From contig WPIO01000002.1 in the NCBI GenBank assembly GCA_009760855.2, forward strand, positions 10,428,501-10,492,500: DNA of 64,000 bases, given 5' to 3'. Under the pieces are notes generated by a model. It was not told the origin of the DNA, did not search any database, and saw nothing but the letters and a program-made list of their open reading frames with translations. The stretch's first letter is position 1, and the number at the start of each line of letters is the position of its first letter. Made by a program: the position numbers and the translations under genes. Origin of the DNA: Cristatella mucedo (taxonomy: Eukaryota; Bryozoa; Phylactolaemata; Cristatellidae). Below are positions 1 to 10,450 of the stretch, one piece after another.

Positions 1-300
1 GTGATTTGAGAGCAACGACCATCGTCTGGCTGAAATCCATCCGCCATCCGACCATACAGAAGCTACTCTCGACGACTTTTATTTTTTCCATGCATCGTTT
101 GACATTTTTTATAGCAAAATCTTGCTTTAATATTTGAGAACGGTGATTAGACTAGCAAAAAAGGCATGGTAGTAACCAAATCTTACTTTATGGCCGTGTT
201 CAATGTTTGTTCCGTGGTGGTCACGTCTCATCAATCAATGACTAGTCACCCCTGGAGTTATACTTTATCAAGTGAATTATTATTATTACTATTATACAAT
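1..300 (+). repeat. Composite repeat, module B (sense)
   Basis: This stretch is a decayed sense copy of module B. It shares with 52,440-52,730 and 61,190-61,480 the run beginning near GATCTGGCTGAAATCC and the closing words GGTCACGTCTCATC and GACTAGTCACCCCTGGAG. The copy ends in a short ATT-rich tail at about 270-300 like that of the L2 elements. The frame that is conserved in other B copies is broken here. Confidence 0.6.
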
Positions 301-1080
301 AATTCAATAGTTACCTGTATTTGTGTGAAACTACTTTTCAACAGATATGCCATAGCTTGGTGCGGATAATACTTGACCTGATTTTTGTGATTTTCCTTTC
401 AAACATTATTACTATTTGAATCTCTTGCAAGAACTCGCAGAGTAAATGCTGATCTTGCAGACATTACATCCCGAATGTCAGCTACTTTGAGAACCACCGA
501 GCTCTTTCCACCATGTGGCTAACCTAGAGAACTTAGCTCTTTCTATTGGTGATGCTACAGTGCAACCATAAACATGCATTCGAATTTACTTTCCCTCTTT
601 GATAGCTACTTTAAATTTGGATGCTTTATTGTGACGAGAGATTCTGAAGCGAGCCATGGCCTTCCATCCAGACTCAGATTAATGACAACATACTTGGAGG
701 CTTGCCTAAGATTTCAATGCCTCCCTGTACTGACAAGGATGGTTTTCCATAAGTCCGCATTGCAGAACTCTATAAAAAGGCATTACGTCCGTGCAGCTAG
801 TCACGAATATGGCTACCAGGCAGAGCAAAACGTCCCAGAGATTCGTCCATACGAATCATTTTCTGAAGGACCAGAGATGCCTACTGATCGACCAATATAT
901 ACTCGTAGAAAATGCAGTCTAACGCAGATGAAACTACGTTGTTTAATTATAATACCAAAGCCGGCGTATTTGTATACTTTTCTCTCCGGGGATCCTACTA
1001 ACCACCTGCTGGGAGTGCTGTCTAAGTGTTTAGGAGAACTTTGCCTAAGCAGCATGCATGTCATGCACCAGCCATTACCT
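300..1080 (+). repeat. Composite repeat, module C: LINE RT thumb remnant (sense)
   Basis: The segment is a paralogue of 34,120-34,690. The translated core around 790-900 corresponds to the RT thumb pattern of CR1/L2 LINEs, in which a phrase like QLVTN is followed by RF-H-PLLK and a W-P-V-DQR word, but frameshifts and stops scatter it over frames. The 574-1182 open frame crosses this module and is not a gene. The part from about 840 to 1,080 is the reverse complement of 47,530-47,760. Confidence 0.6.
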
Positions 1081-1460
1081 ATGGTGTGCTACTACTCTAT
1101 CATTGCCACCGAGCCCCTCTTCTCGCCGACCGAAATTGGCTCAGAGGCGAATGACGCATCGACTTCAAGGTTTTCTCTCTAACTTTGAGGTCCTTCCTTC
1201 TTTGGCTCCAGCCTAACAATCAGGTATTCTGCCCTACATGGCTAACCGACGCTCTAACCGCTTTTCGCGTTCGAACTGTTCACCCATCTCTTGTACAACT
1301 CTCAAATCATTTACAGACCGCACCTTTAGATCCTATGCTCCCAAAGCAGGGATGTCACTCCCAAACCACTATGCGGCATATCCTGACGTGACACGTTAAA
1401 AAAGAAAATTAAAAGCCATCTATTTATCATAGCATTTAGTGTCCCTGTGAATCGTCCTTT
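1080..1460 (+). mobile_element. L2-like LINE 3' fragment (sense, decayed)
   Basis: The sequence aligns with the end of the intact-looking L2 ORF at 31,308-31,997. It retains the words for IDFKV, LAPAYL-like, GDRAF-like and the hydrophobic C-terminus, then TTTAGTGTCCCTGTGAATCG, which matches the ORF end and start of the 3' UTR. Frameshifts and stops make it non-functional. Confidence 0.7.
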
Positions 1461-1489
1461 ATATTTTTATGATTGCTGACAGTGTGCAC

Positions 1490-1840
1490 CCTGCCACTGA
1501 ATACGATTCGACTTCAATGTTTACACACTCTCTTTTATGTACCTTCATTCTTTGTCTCCAGGTTGCTTAACAGATCTATTGCCGAACCAGTCTAAGCAAC
1601 GTTCCACCGTTTTTCGGTATTAACCGTTTACCTATACCTCGTACGAATATCAAATCCTTTAGAGACCGTGCCTTCAGATCGTGCGCACCCGGAGCATTGA
1701 ACCCACTCCCGACTTACTGCAACACACATCATGAATTCTCACGTCTAAAAAGTAACTAAAAACTCATCCGTTTATAACGGCAATTAGTGTGTCCCTCCGA
1801 AACGTTCTGTAGTTGCATCACGGTACTCACACTGTTTGTG
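1490..1840 (+). mobile_element. L2-like LINE 3' fragment, second copy (sense, decayed)
   Basis: This is a second, separate copy of the same L2 C-terminal region placed head to tail after the first. It starts near CGACTTCAATGTTTACACAC and runs to the 3' UTR word GTGTCCCTCCGAAACG. It leads straight into module A, as L2 fragments do elsewhere in the window. Confidence 0.65.
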
Positions 1841-1849
1841 CTGCCAGCA

Positions 1850-2220
1850 ACAGCACTTGCTTGCAGAATCTGGCGGTGTAGACGATCCGCATAACTCATC
1901 CGATGTAATTATCATTGGTTAAGAAAGGCCGTGGAATGATAGCATGCCAGTCAGCCTAGCGAGCGACAGTGATCCTAGCTGACAGCGATGGTGGACGTCA
2001 AAACCTCTCTCTACTATCCCCCTGGGGGCTGCTGCTGCTGCTGCTGCACCCAGAGCAAGAAGCATTGGAGGAAAGGTATGTGCACGTAGCACCAGTACAT
2101 TTAGGACCCGTCAATACAGCAGCCGTGTCGGTCTGTCGTTGCTCATATCCACATTCCGACCTGTGGCCAGGCTGCCATAGACTCGACGGCCGACGGATGT
2201 GAGTTTAAGTGTCATCGTAA
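1850..2220 (+). pseudogene. Module A: SIM-like / RS-like frame (sense, broken)
   Basis: Read on the plus strand, the segment encodes a Ser/Asp stretch followed by SSDVIIIG, then an in-frame stop where most copies continue with EERP. A run of alanine codons (GCT/GCA) and an Arg/Ser-rich stretch follow. The SSD-V-I-I-I core resembles a SUMO-interacting motif with an acidic, phosphorylatable flank. The same frame is seen in at least ten other copies in the window. This copy is broken by the stop and by a second stop about 20 codons on. The function is inferred, not shown. Confidence 0.5.
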
Positions 2221-2545
2221 GACGTTTAGGCACTTACGGCAATGGCCGCTGATTCTGGAAAATGTGCATTTTGAAGTTCCCTGGCGTGTTGCTTTAGACC
2301 TAAGAGAAAATGTTTCTAGACTTTTCTAACTGTTGACTCTGAAGCTTGATCCTGAATGAAATCCCCTGAAGGAGGCAATTTTCTGGCAAGTGCAGCTCGA
2401 TGAGCCATTTAACCCCGTGAAACACTGTCTCACTCTCCCGGGTGGCTCCAAGACTTAGAGTTTAGGGCTATTTTCTAGGGGAAAACTTAAGGAGGCTGTA
2501 TCAGCTGCCCTGTTTCAGCTTTCAAATTCAAGATATTTTTCACGA
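2220..2545 (+). repeat. Composite repeat linker between module A and SINE (sense)
   Basis: This run matches 60,340-60,680 in order and orientation. Shared words include GAAATCCCCTGAAGG, CACTCTCCCGGGTGGCT and CTGACTGTTGACTCTGA. It is also the reverse complement of 6,200-6,530 and 45,750-46,080. No coding signal is seen. Confidence 0.6.
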
Positions 2546-2700
2546 GAAGACCAGTATTGGTCAAGCCACCCTGGTTGTGGTTCTCGATAGTCTCTTTGCA
2601 AACCACGGTCATAAATTCTAGACGTAAGGCACACGTGAGGCACCTGTGTGCAGCTGAATTCTTGAAGGGTGCTATACCAATTAGTTATTATTATGCATCT
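2545..2700 (+). mobile_element. SINE-like element with L2-type 3' end (sense)
   Basis: The head has a weak tRNA-like pattern, CTGGTTGTGGTTCTCGA followed by CACGGTCATAAATTCTAG. The 3' half, GAGGCACCT to GAAGGGTGCTAT, has the arms of the hairpin seen at the end of the L2 LINEs. Close relatives lie at 51,690-51,825 and 60,685-60,815, and in antisense at 6,045, 45,614 and 48,595. Confidence 0.5.
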
Positions 2701-3125
2701 GTTAAAATCCTTTGATTTGTGAGCAACAACCATACTTTAGATGAATTATGTCATAAGACCCACGACAACCGACGTTATCCTTACAAATGTTTCTTGTGTC
2801 CGCCCATTTTTTGACACTTTTTATTGCGAAATCACAGAATCACTCGAATTGCTGAGAACGGCGATTAGTATAGCAAACAAGGTCCTGGCGTCTATCAAAT
2901 CGTACTCGCATGACTGTGCTCCATCATTTACGAGTGGCGGTCACGTCTCTTCCTTTAAAGACAAATCACCCAGGAAATCTAAAATAAACAAGTTAATACT
3001 TGAATTTGCTTGCATAGAAATACTTTTCTATGGAATAGACTATCGTTTCATTTTGTATTCGTTTGATTTTTGTGATATTATGGCTATTTTAGTTTCCTGT
3101 AAGGATCAAAAGACTAATTGATAAT
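2700..3125 (+). repeat. Composite repeat, module B with longest open copy (sense)
   Basis: The 126-codon frame at 2,741-3,121 contains the conserved B words FDTFYCEI, LLRTAISIANKVLAS and SFTSGGHVSS. These recur, changed but in frame, at 5,256-5,528 (minus), 48,343-48,573 (minus) and 61,201-61,473 (plus), so the segment derives from coding DNA. I do not recognise the protein. The central part predicts an amphipathic helix. It has no clear start context and ends in repeat sequence, so it is probably not expressed as a gene. Confidence 0.45.
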
Positions 3126-3129
3126 CTTG

Positions 3130-3725
3130 CATATATTATGGCATGTATCCCACTCAGGCAAGCAGGCAAAAATACTCAAGCCATCACTACCTGACGATGG
3201 TACAAAGATCACCGCCCCCGGTGAGCAAGCTGAACTCACGGGGTAGGGAAAAACACACATAAGTCCACTGCTGTATTATAATTAAATCATTTAGTTCCTT
3301 TTCTTCGTCACTACGTCTAACGTTTTATAACGTACAATAGCATAAACCAAAAAATCGCTGGGAGTGAGCAAAGGCTGCCTAGAGCTGGTAGGCTTGCAGC
3401 TGCTTTTACATAGAAATATCTCATCCCATGCAATCTGTAAATGAAGCGATGGAAATCGTTCATGTGTTCTAACCTTGGAGAGCATACCAAAACTGGTAAG
3501 GTCTTGAGGTATTGAAGGTAGCTAGGAGCTCAAGTAATACACTGCCCAAGTTCAAAGATCACGTGTGGAAAGCATGATGTAAACCTAATTCGCATCGGAG
3601 ACCAGAGGGAGAGAATAGTGGGACCTAAAGGTGAGTTATGGCATCTTGAAGCCAATACAGTGCTTGTTAGGCAACCAGGATGCATTAATTTGAATTAATG
3701 TAATATACCAGCTCCAACGACTATT
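3130..3725 (-). repeat. Composite repeat segment paired with 63,640-64,000 (antisense)
   Basis: The run from about 3,340 to 3,700 is the reverse complement of 63,640-64,000. Shared words include CTCATCCCATGCAATC, TACCAAAACTGGTAAGGTCTT, AGCTAGGAGCTCAAG and GCTTGTTAGGCAACC (some with single changes). The part at 3,130-3,380 also matches the reverse complement of 37,470-37,700. The ORFs in it are not conserved between copies. Confidence 0.7.
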
Positions 3726-3726
3726 A

Positions 3727-3729
<3 letters not shown>

Positions 3730-3768
<39 letters not shown>
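3730..3768. repeat. (TA)n microsatellite
   Basis: About 39 bases of pure TA. A (TA)n of about 100 bases lies at the mirror position 63,517-63,617 in the other palindrome arm, flanked by the same CGACTATTAGTG word in reverse. Confidence 0.95.
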
Positions 3769-3770
<2 letters not shown>

Positions 3771-3869
3771 TCTTAGCTATCTAATTTTTTATTATATTAG
3801 GCTTCACGGCCTTGACAGAAAGACACTAAAGTATTAAGTCTACAAAGTCTATGCGAAGAATTGCCTTGT

Positions 3870-4480
3870 TCTTTTCTAATAGAGCCTGAATTTTCTCGAT
3901 GCTAAGTTGGTGAAAGTTGGCCGAATTGACTGCACATCTAGTATGCTCATTTTTGCTATTATATTCGAATAGCATGCTGCCATCCATGTGTGTTTGTCAA
4001 TCGATATAAGGAGAAAAAATGTAAGAAGATACAAAGTAAGAAGTGGCAATATCGAGTAAAATAAAGAAGTTAAATACAAGAAAAAAGGTGGATAGAATTA
4101 ATTCAACGTGCTGGAAGGGTAGGAGTGATCAAAGCCGAGGTACAGCTGAGTGTCATTTGGATTGCAGTGAAAGTTTTGATTGTGCCGGGCAATCACATTG
4201 GCAACAAGGAGAGTCTATACCGTGAAAAAAAAGATATAGTGATGCACAGAGCCCTGAATGCACAATACTTCAGTGGTTTCCCCTTGGGCAATCGGTATCC
4301 GTTCTCATCAATACTCTGTAATCTCCCACAAAGAGACAATCTAAGACTTTGCAGTGCTGTGCGGGTTCGGTGATATATGAGACGCTCGTGAGGTGATAGG
4401 GGATCAAAAAACTGCCGAAAGATTGAACCGAACATGTTCAAGTTGTGCACACCCAAGAATGCCGTTATACCTATGAAGCC
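3870..4480 (-). mobile_element. L2-like LINE RT palm remnant (antisense)
   Basis: Read on the minus strand this matches 62,540-62,900 and 53,370-53,880: a region equivalent to the RT motif A/B block, then the words for HNLSFHC and a decayed ADDTQLYLS catalytic region, then a pyrimidine-rich stretch. The ADD-type motif is the RT catalytic motif C. Stops and frameshifts are frequent and no frame is complete. Confidence 0.65.
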
Positions 4481-5040
4481 ATGATGACTTGGTAAATAAA
4501 TGTGCCACAGTCGGCTTCACGAGATTACATGTCATTGAACTAGAACTGAAGATGTGAGTTCGGCAGTCGAGGAATTGCAAAGCAATGGCTTCCGTGGCCA
4601 AAGTTCTTTAAGCGAAACTATGAATCGGCAATAAAAATCGTCCCATAGGTAAATTGAGGGGACCACGAGACGGAAACAGTTCCATGAGTTCAGCTAGGTA
4701 TGAAGAAGTCAAGTCAATGAGACCTTTTTATTTAGACTTGGAATTTTTTCGAGTGTCCATTGATCAACCAAATGCCGTGGCTTCTTCTTCAGCAAAGGAA
4801 TCACTTGGACGAAAATCCGATAAGTTTCGGCCAGCCATATTCGTCACTAGCTGCATAGGCATCAATAAAAAGAAAAGCCCAGTCCTCTAGTCGAGCCACA
4901 GGCTTCGAGTTTCGTGTATAGTCGAGCTCAGTTTTATGTGGTTTAGGCTTTGGAAGTTATCTGATAATCATAATCTAATACCTGCAAGAGAAGCATTTTG
5001 TCCAAGTCCGTGCAGGGGATTTGAATAGTTGAAATATTTA
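4480..5040 (-). repeat. Composite repeat, module C (antisense)
   Basis: The minus strand keeps the phrase ATEAIALQFLDCRTH, which recurs with one or two changes at 62,160-62,200, so this is an old LINE thumb and tail region. The rest mirrors 61,700-62,300 of the opposite palindrome arm in order. The short frames here are remnants, not genes. Confidence 0.6.
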
Positions 5041-5104
5041 AAAAGAAATCACACTAATCCAGCTAAGTATTATAATCATAAATGGTGGCCCATTCCATAG
5101 AAAA

Positions 5105-5250
5105 CGTTCTACAGAGCTGTTTTAGCCCAGCATTTAAAGTGCTCGCCTCGACCAAGGTCTGGCCTTGGTTGTGAGCTCGAGCCCTATAGCACGCGTGAAG
5201 CACCTGAATAGAGATTAGGTTCACTTACAGTGCCATACGAATGAATTCTG
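5105..5250 (+). mobile_element. tRNA-derived SINE (sense)
   Basis: The head reads TTTTAGCCCAGCATTTAAAG, which fits a pol III A box, and GTGAGCTCGAGCCC, which fits a B box. The 3' part GAAGCACCTGAATAGAGATT to CAGTGCCATACG is the L2-type hairpin. A SINE of the same type occupies the mirror position at 61,505-61,655 in the opposite palindrome arm, so the insertion probably predates the arm duplication. Confidence 0.7.
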
Positions 5251-5255
5251 TTTTT

Positions 5256-5570
5256 TTATTTTTCAGTACAGCTGAGTATTGAATCATTTTGTAGCTCCAC
5301 AGGTGACTGGTCATTGATGAATAGGATTGGACCACCGCTTGAAAAAGATTGAACTAGGGCATGCAAATAATATTCGAGCGATGCCAGCACCGTCTTTGCT
5401 AGACTGATTGCCACTCTTAACCATTCAAGTATGATATCGGTGTAAAAAGTGTGAAACGATGCGTGAAAGACATAAAACTCTTTTAGGATAGTGTTACTTG
5501 TGATTGGCCGGTTGACAGATTTTGCCAAATCACGGCCAACAAATCAAACATCAGTAAGAATAATTTTTCT
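5256..5570 (-). repeat. Composite repeat, module B (antisense, open frame)
   Basis: The minus-strand frame at 5,256-5,528 contains NRPITSNTILKEF, FHTFYTDIILEWLRVAIS and LAKTVLASLEYYL, the conserved module B words. It is the mirror copy of 61,201-61,473. Function unknown; conservation across copies shows it was once coding. Confidence 0.5.
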
Positions 5571-5846
5571 CATTGCTAGGCACATTTCAAATGAAACTGA
5601 AGCTTGTCATGCATACGATTCAACTGGATGGCCTGTTAAAGCCGGTTTGGTGACTTTTAGGTCATATTTATTCACTGTGTTGATTGAAAAGTGTACTGAG
5701 AAAAATCTGTAACCTCTTTATCGCCTCTACAAATATTATATCCCATTATGCCAAGTGACAGGCACCTCGGGAAACGGAGCAGGAACTTACAATCGGTAGG
5801 TGCTAAGGTCAAGCAGTATTTTAACCGAAGTTGACAATGAACATAT

Positions 5847-5848
<2 letters not shown>
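5570..5848 (-). repeat. Composite repeat linker B to microsatellite (antisense)
   Basis: This is the mirror of 60,920-61,190. Shared words include AAACTGAAGCTTGTCATGCATACG and CAACTGGATGGCCTGTTAAAGC in antisense form. No coding signal is seen. Confidence 0.6.
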
Positions 5849-5910
<62 letters not shown>

Positions 5911-5911
5911 G
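5848..5911. repeat. (AC)n(AT)n microsatellite
   Basis: About 45 bases of AC followed by about 18 bases of AT. The mirror position in the right arm (60,820-60,910) carries (TA)n(TG)n, so the locus is shared and has changed in length. The cysteine/valine-rich frame through it is an artefact. Confidence 0.95.
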
Positions 5912-5974
5912 CATATAATTGCATATACTAAGCACCATTTTATGAATATATATATATATGCATATTTACATGCA

Positions 5975-6045
5975 TATTTATAATGTAAAGCACCTAGAAA
6001 GAGATTGAGTTCTCTGACAGTGCTTTATCAAGTGCATTACAATTA
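5975..6045 (+). mobile_element. L2-like 3' tail with hairpin (sense)
   Basis: The words AATGTAAAGCACCTAGAAAG, GAGTTCTCTGACAGTGCTTT and ATCAAGTGCATTACAATTATT match the end of the L2 at 32,155-32,238, including the inverted arms of the hairpin and an ATT-rich tail. It is absent from the mirror position near 60,815, so it entered the left arm alone. Confidence 0.75.
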
Positions 6046-6195
6046 TTATTATATTATTTTTTATTCCTATAGCACCCTCAGAAGAATAATTCTCAATACA
6101 GGGGCCTCAGGTATGCCTTTGGGCTAGAATCCGGGACCTGGGTCTGCAGAGAGAGTATCGAGAGCCAAAACCAGGGCACCAAGACAAATACTACA
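6045..6195 (-). mobile_element. SINE-like element with L2-type 3' end (antisense)
   Basis: Mirror copy of the SINE at 60,685-60,815. It starts (in plus coordinates) with CTATAGCACCCTCAGAAG, the 3' hairpin region, and ends near GAGAGCCAAAACCAGGGCA, the head. Confidence 0.55.
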
Positions 6196-6530
6196 TCTTC
6201 GCAGGAGAATTAACTTGAATTTTAAAGGTAATTGAGGGCAGCCCATTAAGCCTCCAGAAGTTTGTCCCAAGACAATAGTACCAAGCTTGAAGCTTGAAGT
6301 CACGTAGCCACCTGGGAGAGTGTGACAGTGCTTCGTGCGGTTACATGGTTCATTGGGGAGGCCTGCCAAAAACTGGCCTGCCTTAAGAAGATTTCCATCG
6401 TGGTCAAGCGTCAGTGTCCACAGTCAGGAAATTCTGTAATTATTGTATCAAAGATCTAAAGCAGGGTACCTGGGCTGCTTAAAATGCACATCAGCCAGCT
6501 TTGATAGCCACAGCAAAAATGGTCTCAAAT
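6195..6530 (-). repeat. Composite repeat linker (antisense)
   Basis: Reverse complement of 60,340-60,680; the shared run CACGTAGCCACCTGGGAGAG is also seen at 45,850. Nothing coding is visible. Confidence 0.6.
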
Positions 6531-6965
6531 TCTGGCGATTACAAGCAAACTCACCCATCCGTCGGCCATCAAGTTGACGGCGTGGCAGCAAGTGGGAATG
6601 TGTACACGGTCAATGACGGACATACACGACTGCTTCCTTGACGGCTCTTGAAAGTATTGTCACTGCTTGCTAATTCCTTACCTCCACTGCTTCCTGCTCT
6701 GGAGCAGCGGCAGCCCCCACGGTACTGCGAGAGCTGCTTCGACGGCGGCCATCACTCTAGCTTGGCAAGCTGACTGGCATGCCATCGTGCGATGGCCTTT
6801 CTTCAATGATTATTATCACGTCTGATGAGCCATCCGAATCGCCTGCATTGACGCTGAATTCACCGAGCCGAAGAGAGGCAGCTGCCGCTAAATGCACTGA
6901 ATTCGGCTGGGGCAGACAATGCCCAGATAACGACCTAGTTGTCAAAAAAGTAAAAGTTGTCAAAG
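6530..6965 (-). pseudogene. Module A: SIM-like frame (antisense, broken)
   Basis: On the minus strand a 68-codon frame (6,757-6,963) ends with DSDGSSDVIIIIEERP and DGMPVSLPS before a stop. The Ser/Asp cluster followed by V-I-I-I-I is the SIM-like core of module A. After the stop an SRS-like stretch and an Ala run continue in frame. It is the mirror of 59,950-60,340. Upstream, the phrase GHCLPQPNSVHLAAAASLR is present in both palindrome arms. Confidence 0.5.
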
Positions 6966-7900
6966 AGAAAAAGCAAGAGTTATCAAAGAGAGTAAGTTAT
7001 CCGATGGGACATTGCGAATGTATTAATGTTGCTATTAAAGTGTAGTAAAACGAAAACAGATGAAATATTATAATATATTGTATAATTTAGTGGAAATATA
7101 GTCTTCAAGAAAATATTACCCTGAACAAGTGCTATGCTGTTATGAACCTATAAAGTAATCCGTATGGAAGTTTAAGAACTTCTCAAGATTTCTTTTTTAA
7201 AAACTTGTTTCTTTCATTCCGGAGGATCTTAGGTAATGACCAGAGTGGAACGGTAACCGTAGAGATGACGTAGATGCAGGCGAAGACGGGCGTATCTAAA
7301 CGACATCCGCAGGATCAACTCAGCTGAATACTTGCCTGCTTGATTCTATGGTATTATTATTAAACAGCATCCACAGTGAAATCAGCCACTAGAGTTGGAG
7401 GAAACCTGGCCTGGTTTAAGGCAGTACCGATAGCCAAGTGTGACTTACCACAACGAGCTCAAGTGAGAATCGACTATGTTATTGCATGATCAAATAGTAG
7501 CTACTTCCGGCTGATCTTGGACCTTCCTTCGACTCTGGGGCGAGGCAAGTGTCGATCGTGCGTGCAGTCGCATTAGCTCCGGAACGAGAAAATTTCAAGT
7601 GCAAAAAAGCTTCCGAAAAAGAACTCAAACTCGATAAGACTAGAATAATTTGTCGCTTTAATCGTTTCATCAAGTTGTTGATCTAACGGAAATAATTAAG
7701 ACTCGTGTAACTGATTTCTTGTTGCTACACGCATCTTGATTTTGAATGCCACCTTGCATCAATGCCTGAGGTCACGCAGTGGTAGAAATTTAGCAATTGA
7801 ATGCAAAAATAAAACGAGACCAAGTCACTATGCCCCACCTTGATTCAGTGCCAGTGTAACCTGGGTGCAGGCGTGGAATCCTTAACTTTCGCTATCACTT
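6965..7900. repeat. Palindrome-arm segment paired with 59,055-59,900
   Basis: The run is the reverse complement of 59,055-59,900. Examples are CTGATCTTGGACCTTCCTTCG, ACTAGAGTTGGAGGAAACCTGG and CAATTGAATGCAAAAATAAAACGAGACC, found inverted with few changes. Part of it (7,320-7,560) also recurs in direct orientation at 28,560-28,830. No frame is conserved across the copies. Confidence 0.75.
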
Positions 7901-8026
7901 GCTTGCCGAGTGTATTATTTGCCTGCGGCCAGATCGCCATAACAATTTTCCTTTAGCACGAGGGACGGCGAGAAGAGTACAAGTTGAGAAACTCGTGATA
8001 TGTGAGTTAAGAGGTAATGTGGTGCA
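7900..8026. repeat. Palindrome-arm segment paired with 57,855-57,960
   Basis: Words such as CAGATCGCCATAACAATTTTC and ACAAGTTGAGAAACTCGTGA occur inverted at 57,855-57,960. This links the outer and inner parts of the arms. Confidence 0.65.
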
Positions 8027-8612
8027 ATGCTAGTCTTCAAGTCCCAGCGGTTCGAGCACATGTCTCCTTTGCTAAAAGCGCTAGGATGGATTCCGGTTGA
8101 GCGACGGATCCAGAGCAAAGTTCTTACGCTGACCCACGAAGCCCGCCGCGGCTTGGCTCCTTCATACCTAGCTGAACTGCTGCACCAGTTTCAGCCTGTT
8201 CGCGCTCTCATGTCCTGTGTGGACAATAAATTAGCTGTTCTTTTCCTCCGCTTAAAGACCGTTGGCGACAGAAGCTTTAGCTCTGACGGTCATAGACTGT
8301 GAAACTTGCTTCCATAATTCTTACGCAACGACAACTTCTTTCCTACTGCCAACTATGGGTCATCCTTTTCAGCGGTCCTGAGCTGCTACTTCCATGCTAC
8401 TCACTACCTCAACTGCTCTCTTGACTCTGCTATGCCACCGACTATATCTTTGTTGCGTAAAACAAAGTCTGTTGGCTACCGAATGCGTACCGAATGCGGC
8501 TTAGGCTGAGTGAGCTATACAAAACTCTTCTGCGTAACACCCACGTGGTCTTTATGACTTTGTGGAGTTACAGACGGAGATATATTACATTATACTACAT
8601 TCCGGGAAAACC
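8027..8612 (+). mobile_element. CR1/L2-type LINE 3' end (RT thumb plus tail, sense)
   Basis: The frame at 8,027-8,302 has RFEHMSPLLKALGWIPVERR and GLAPSYLAELLH, then TVGDRSFS, which are the thumb and C-terminal words of CR1/L2-type RT proteins. After two stops it runs into a 270-base segment whose frame keeps YATHYLNC-like and KSVGYRMRTE words (here FHATHYLNC), followed by stops and a tail ATTACATTATACTACATT. That 270-base 3' segment recurs at 16,855-17,107 (minus) and 51,994-52,273 (plus). It lies between parts of the palindrome arm and is absent at the mirror position, so it is probably a later insertion. Confidence 0.7.
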
Positions 8613-9470
8613 TTCTTTCCTACCTACCTACCGGATTAAAGCACGAGCTGTGGGCGGTACTAAGTTGGCCACCAAATCATTCGTGGGCGGGACTAAATCT
8701 GGCGTGGAAAGGTCGCAATGAGTGGACATTCTGAGTTCGTGAAGAGAAAAGACTGCCGTGTAAATGCAGCTTGATGATGAGAAAGAATGACGAGCATCGT
8801 ATGACGAGTTATCTTTCAGGCTTAATAAACGTGAGCATTCCTGAGGGTAACCTTTTTTCTTTCTGTTTTTTCGTTAACGAATTACTGCCATATTAGCCTG
8901 TCAGACAGCTAGTACAGCCTCGAAAGCAAGTAACGAAGGACTGGCTGCCGCTGATCGAGCTCTCTGCGAGAAAAGTTATGGCGATTAGGAGGCAACCGGA
9001 GTGAATACACAGCCACTGCATAGCAAGTTGTGCTTCATGAAGCAATTAGTCAAGCGTCAAGGTAATGAGTCGACAACCTTCGAGCACCGATCAAATCTGT
9101 TTCCTAAGACGTGTGAGGATAAGGTACAGAGAAGGTTAAGAAGATCGTTGAGGGCAACTAATGTGTGTGAGTGTGTGCGTGAGTTTTTTGGTGCATGCGT
9201 CAGCTCGTGCTTGTCTCGCGGGAGCCTCCTTGCAACTAACATCGCCCCGTGCTGCACTTCCAGTATCACCTTTGCCTACTAAACACTACACTGCTTTACA
9301 GCGTCACTTAACAGTACTTTACAGCCTAACTTTTGCACATCAGCAGCCGCTTCGGACTGTCCTTGGCTTATAGTGGCATGTTACCACTCAAACTATGTCT
9401 TTAGGCTGAAGCCTGCACTCAACCTTATTTGGAAACTAGCAGTACCTCCAAGAAGTGTAATTTCAATTTC
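8612..9470. repeat. Palindrome inner arm, distal part (pairs with 55,000-55,740)
   Basis: The segment is the reverse complement of 55,000-55,740. Shared runs include GCACGAGCTGTGGGCGGTAC, GTTGCCTCCTAATCGCC-type words, ACTCGTGCTTGTCTCGCGGG and AACAGTACTTTACAG. Open frames on both strands are not conserved in the partner copy. Confidence 0.8.
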
Positions 9471-9607
9471 TCTTAATCTCATTACCTATCCTTACTCTCT
9501 CCCAATCCACTCTCTTTCTAAATATCTAAACCTTATATAGGCATAACCTCTAAATATTGTATATGTTATCATATATATACATAAATGACTTACAACATAT
9601 CTATAAT

Positions 9608-9680
9608 TATATATATATATATATATATATATGTGTGCGTGTATGTGTGCGTGTATGTATGTATGTATGTATATATATAA
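9608..9680. repeat. (TA)n(TG)n(TATG)n microsatellite
   Basis: A TA run of about 25 bases is followed by TG/CG alternation and a (TATG)n stretch. A TA-rich tract sits at the mirror position 54,846-54,937. The Tyr/Ile frames crossing it are artefacts. Confidence 0.9.
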
Positions 9681-9699
9681 ACATGCACTCACGCACATG

Positions 9700-10325
9700 T
9701 ACTCACTCACATTTGAGAAAGACACAGCATACAGAACGAAGTACCATTTCTTTGGCACATCCTAAATATCTCGCACTCACTCTCGTCTAAAAACGTTAAG
9801 CAACAGAAGCTACCAGTAACCCAATGGTTCATGCAGTAAAAACGTGATCAATTGTCAAAACTCTGGACTCATAAACCGAATATCGTATGCTTGACTTTCA
9901 AAAACTACGCAGCATACGTTTAATTTTCCTATGCTTAGACAGCCTTATTCGGGAGGCAGCCCATATAAGTAAAGCCACTGGTTTTGATTTCCCCGAGATA
10001 CAGTCCATGTAAATAAAGCGACCGGTTTGCATCGAGCAGGTAGGGCAATCTGATGCGGTTTCATAAAGAAAAGACACGGTAAGTTAGATATACATGTATT
10101 TAGGCCACCTGTATCGTGGTGCTTTAGCTATAAAGTCCAGCCCAACATTTCCTAAAGTCTTGACAGACCTTCATACCAGCTTCAGGCTGACTTTGGACTG
10201 AACAAAGGCAGATGAATTTAGGCATTGACACTTTAGAACCAAGTCCCTCATGGGTTACCAAGGGCTATAGTGCGAAGTTGAGTTGAGTCTTGAAGCTGCC
10301 ATGCAATGTGCACTTAGTATCAGTA
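9700..10325. repeat. Palindrome inner arm / coiled-coil 3' flank
   Basis: The segment matches 54,490-54,790 in inverted form and 14,390-14,850 in direct form. Shared words include GCCAGTAACCCAATGG-like, TACATGTATTTAGGCCACCT and TAAAGTCTTGACAGAC. It is the 3' flank of the RING/coiled-coil frame when read on the minus strand. Nothing coding is seen in it. Confidence 0.65.
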
Positions 10326-10450
10326 TCATTTTCCGAGTTTGCAGGTCACTCGAAGTGATATAAGTAGCTGCCGGTATTTTAGCTCCTGACCCTCGCGTTG
10401 CTGCTGCTTCTGGTGCTTGTGCTCAAGCAGCTGCTGCTACTGCAGCTCGA
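10326..10450 (-). pseudogene. Coiled-coil segment of RING family (antisense copy)
   Basis: On the minus strand the frame reads a Gln/Leu-rich, helix-like stretch with KQQQREGQELKYRQLLIS and LRVTCKLGK, then stops at the same TGA as the copies at 14,853 and 54,489. One TAG interrupts it near the start. The predicted structure is a coiled coil. No RING precedes it here; upstream on the minus strand is L2 RT. Confidence 0.5.

Noticed and set aside
574-1182. 202-codon open frame on the plus strand
   Set aside because: It crosses module C and L2 sequence, and the paralogous stretch at 34,328 does not keep the frame. The LINE thumb words lie in other frames.
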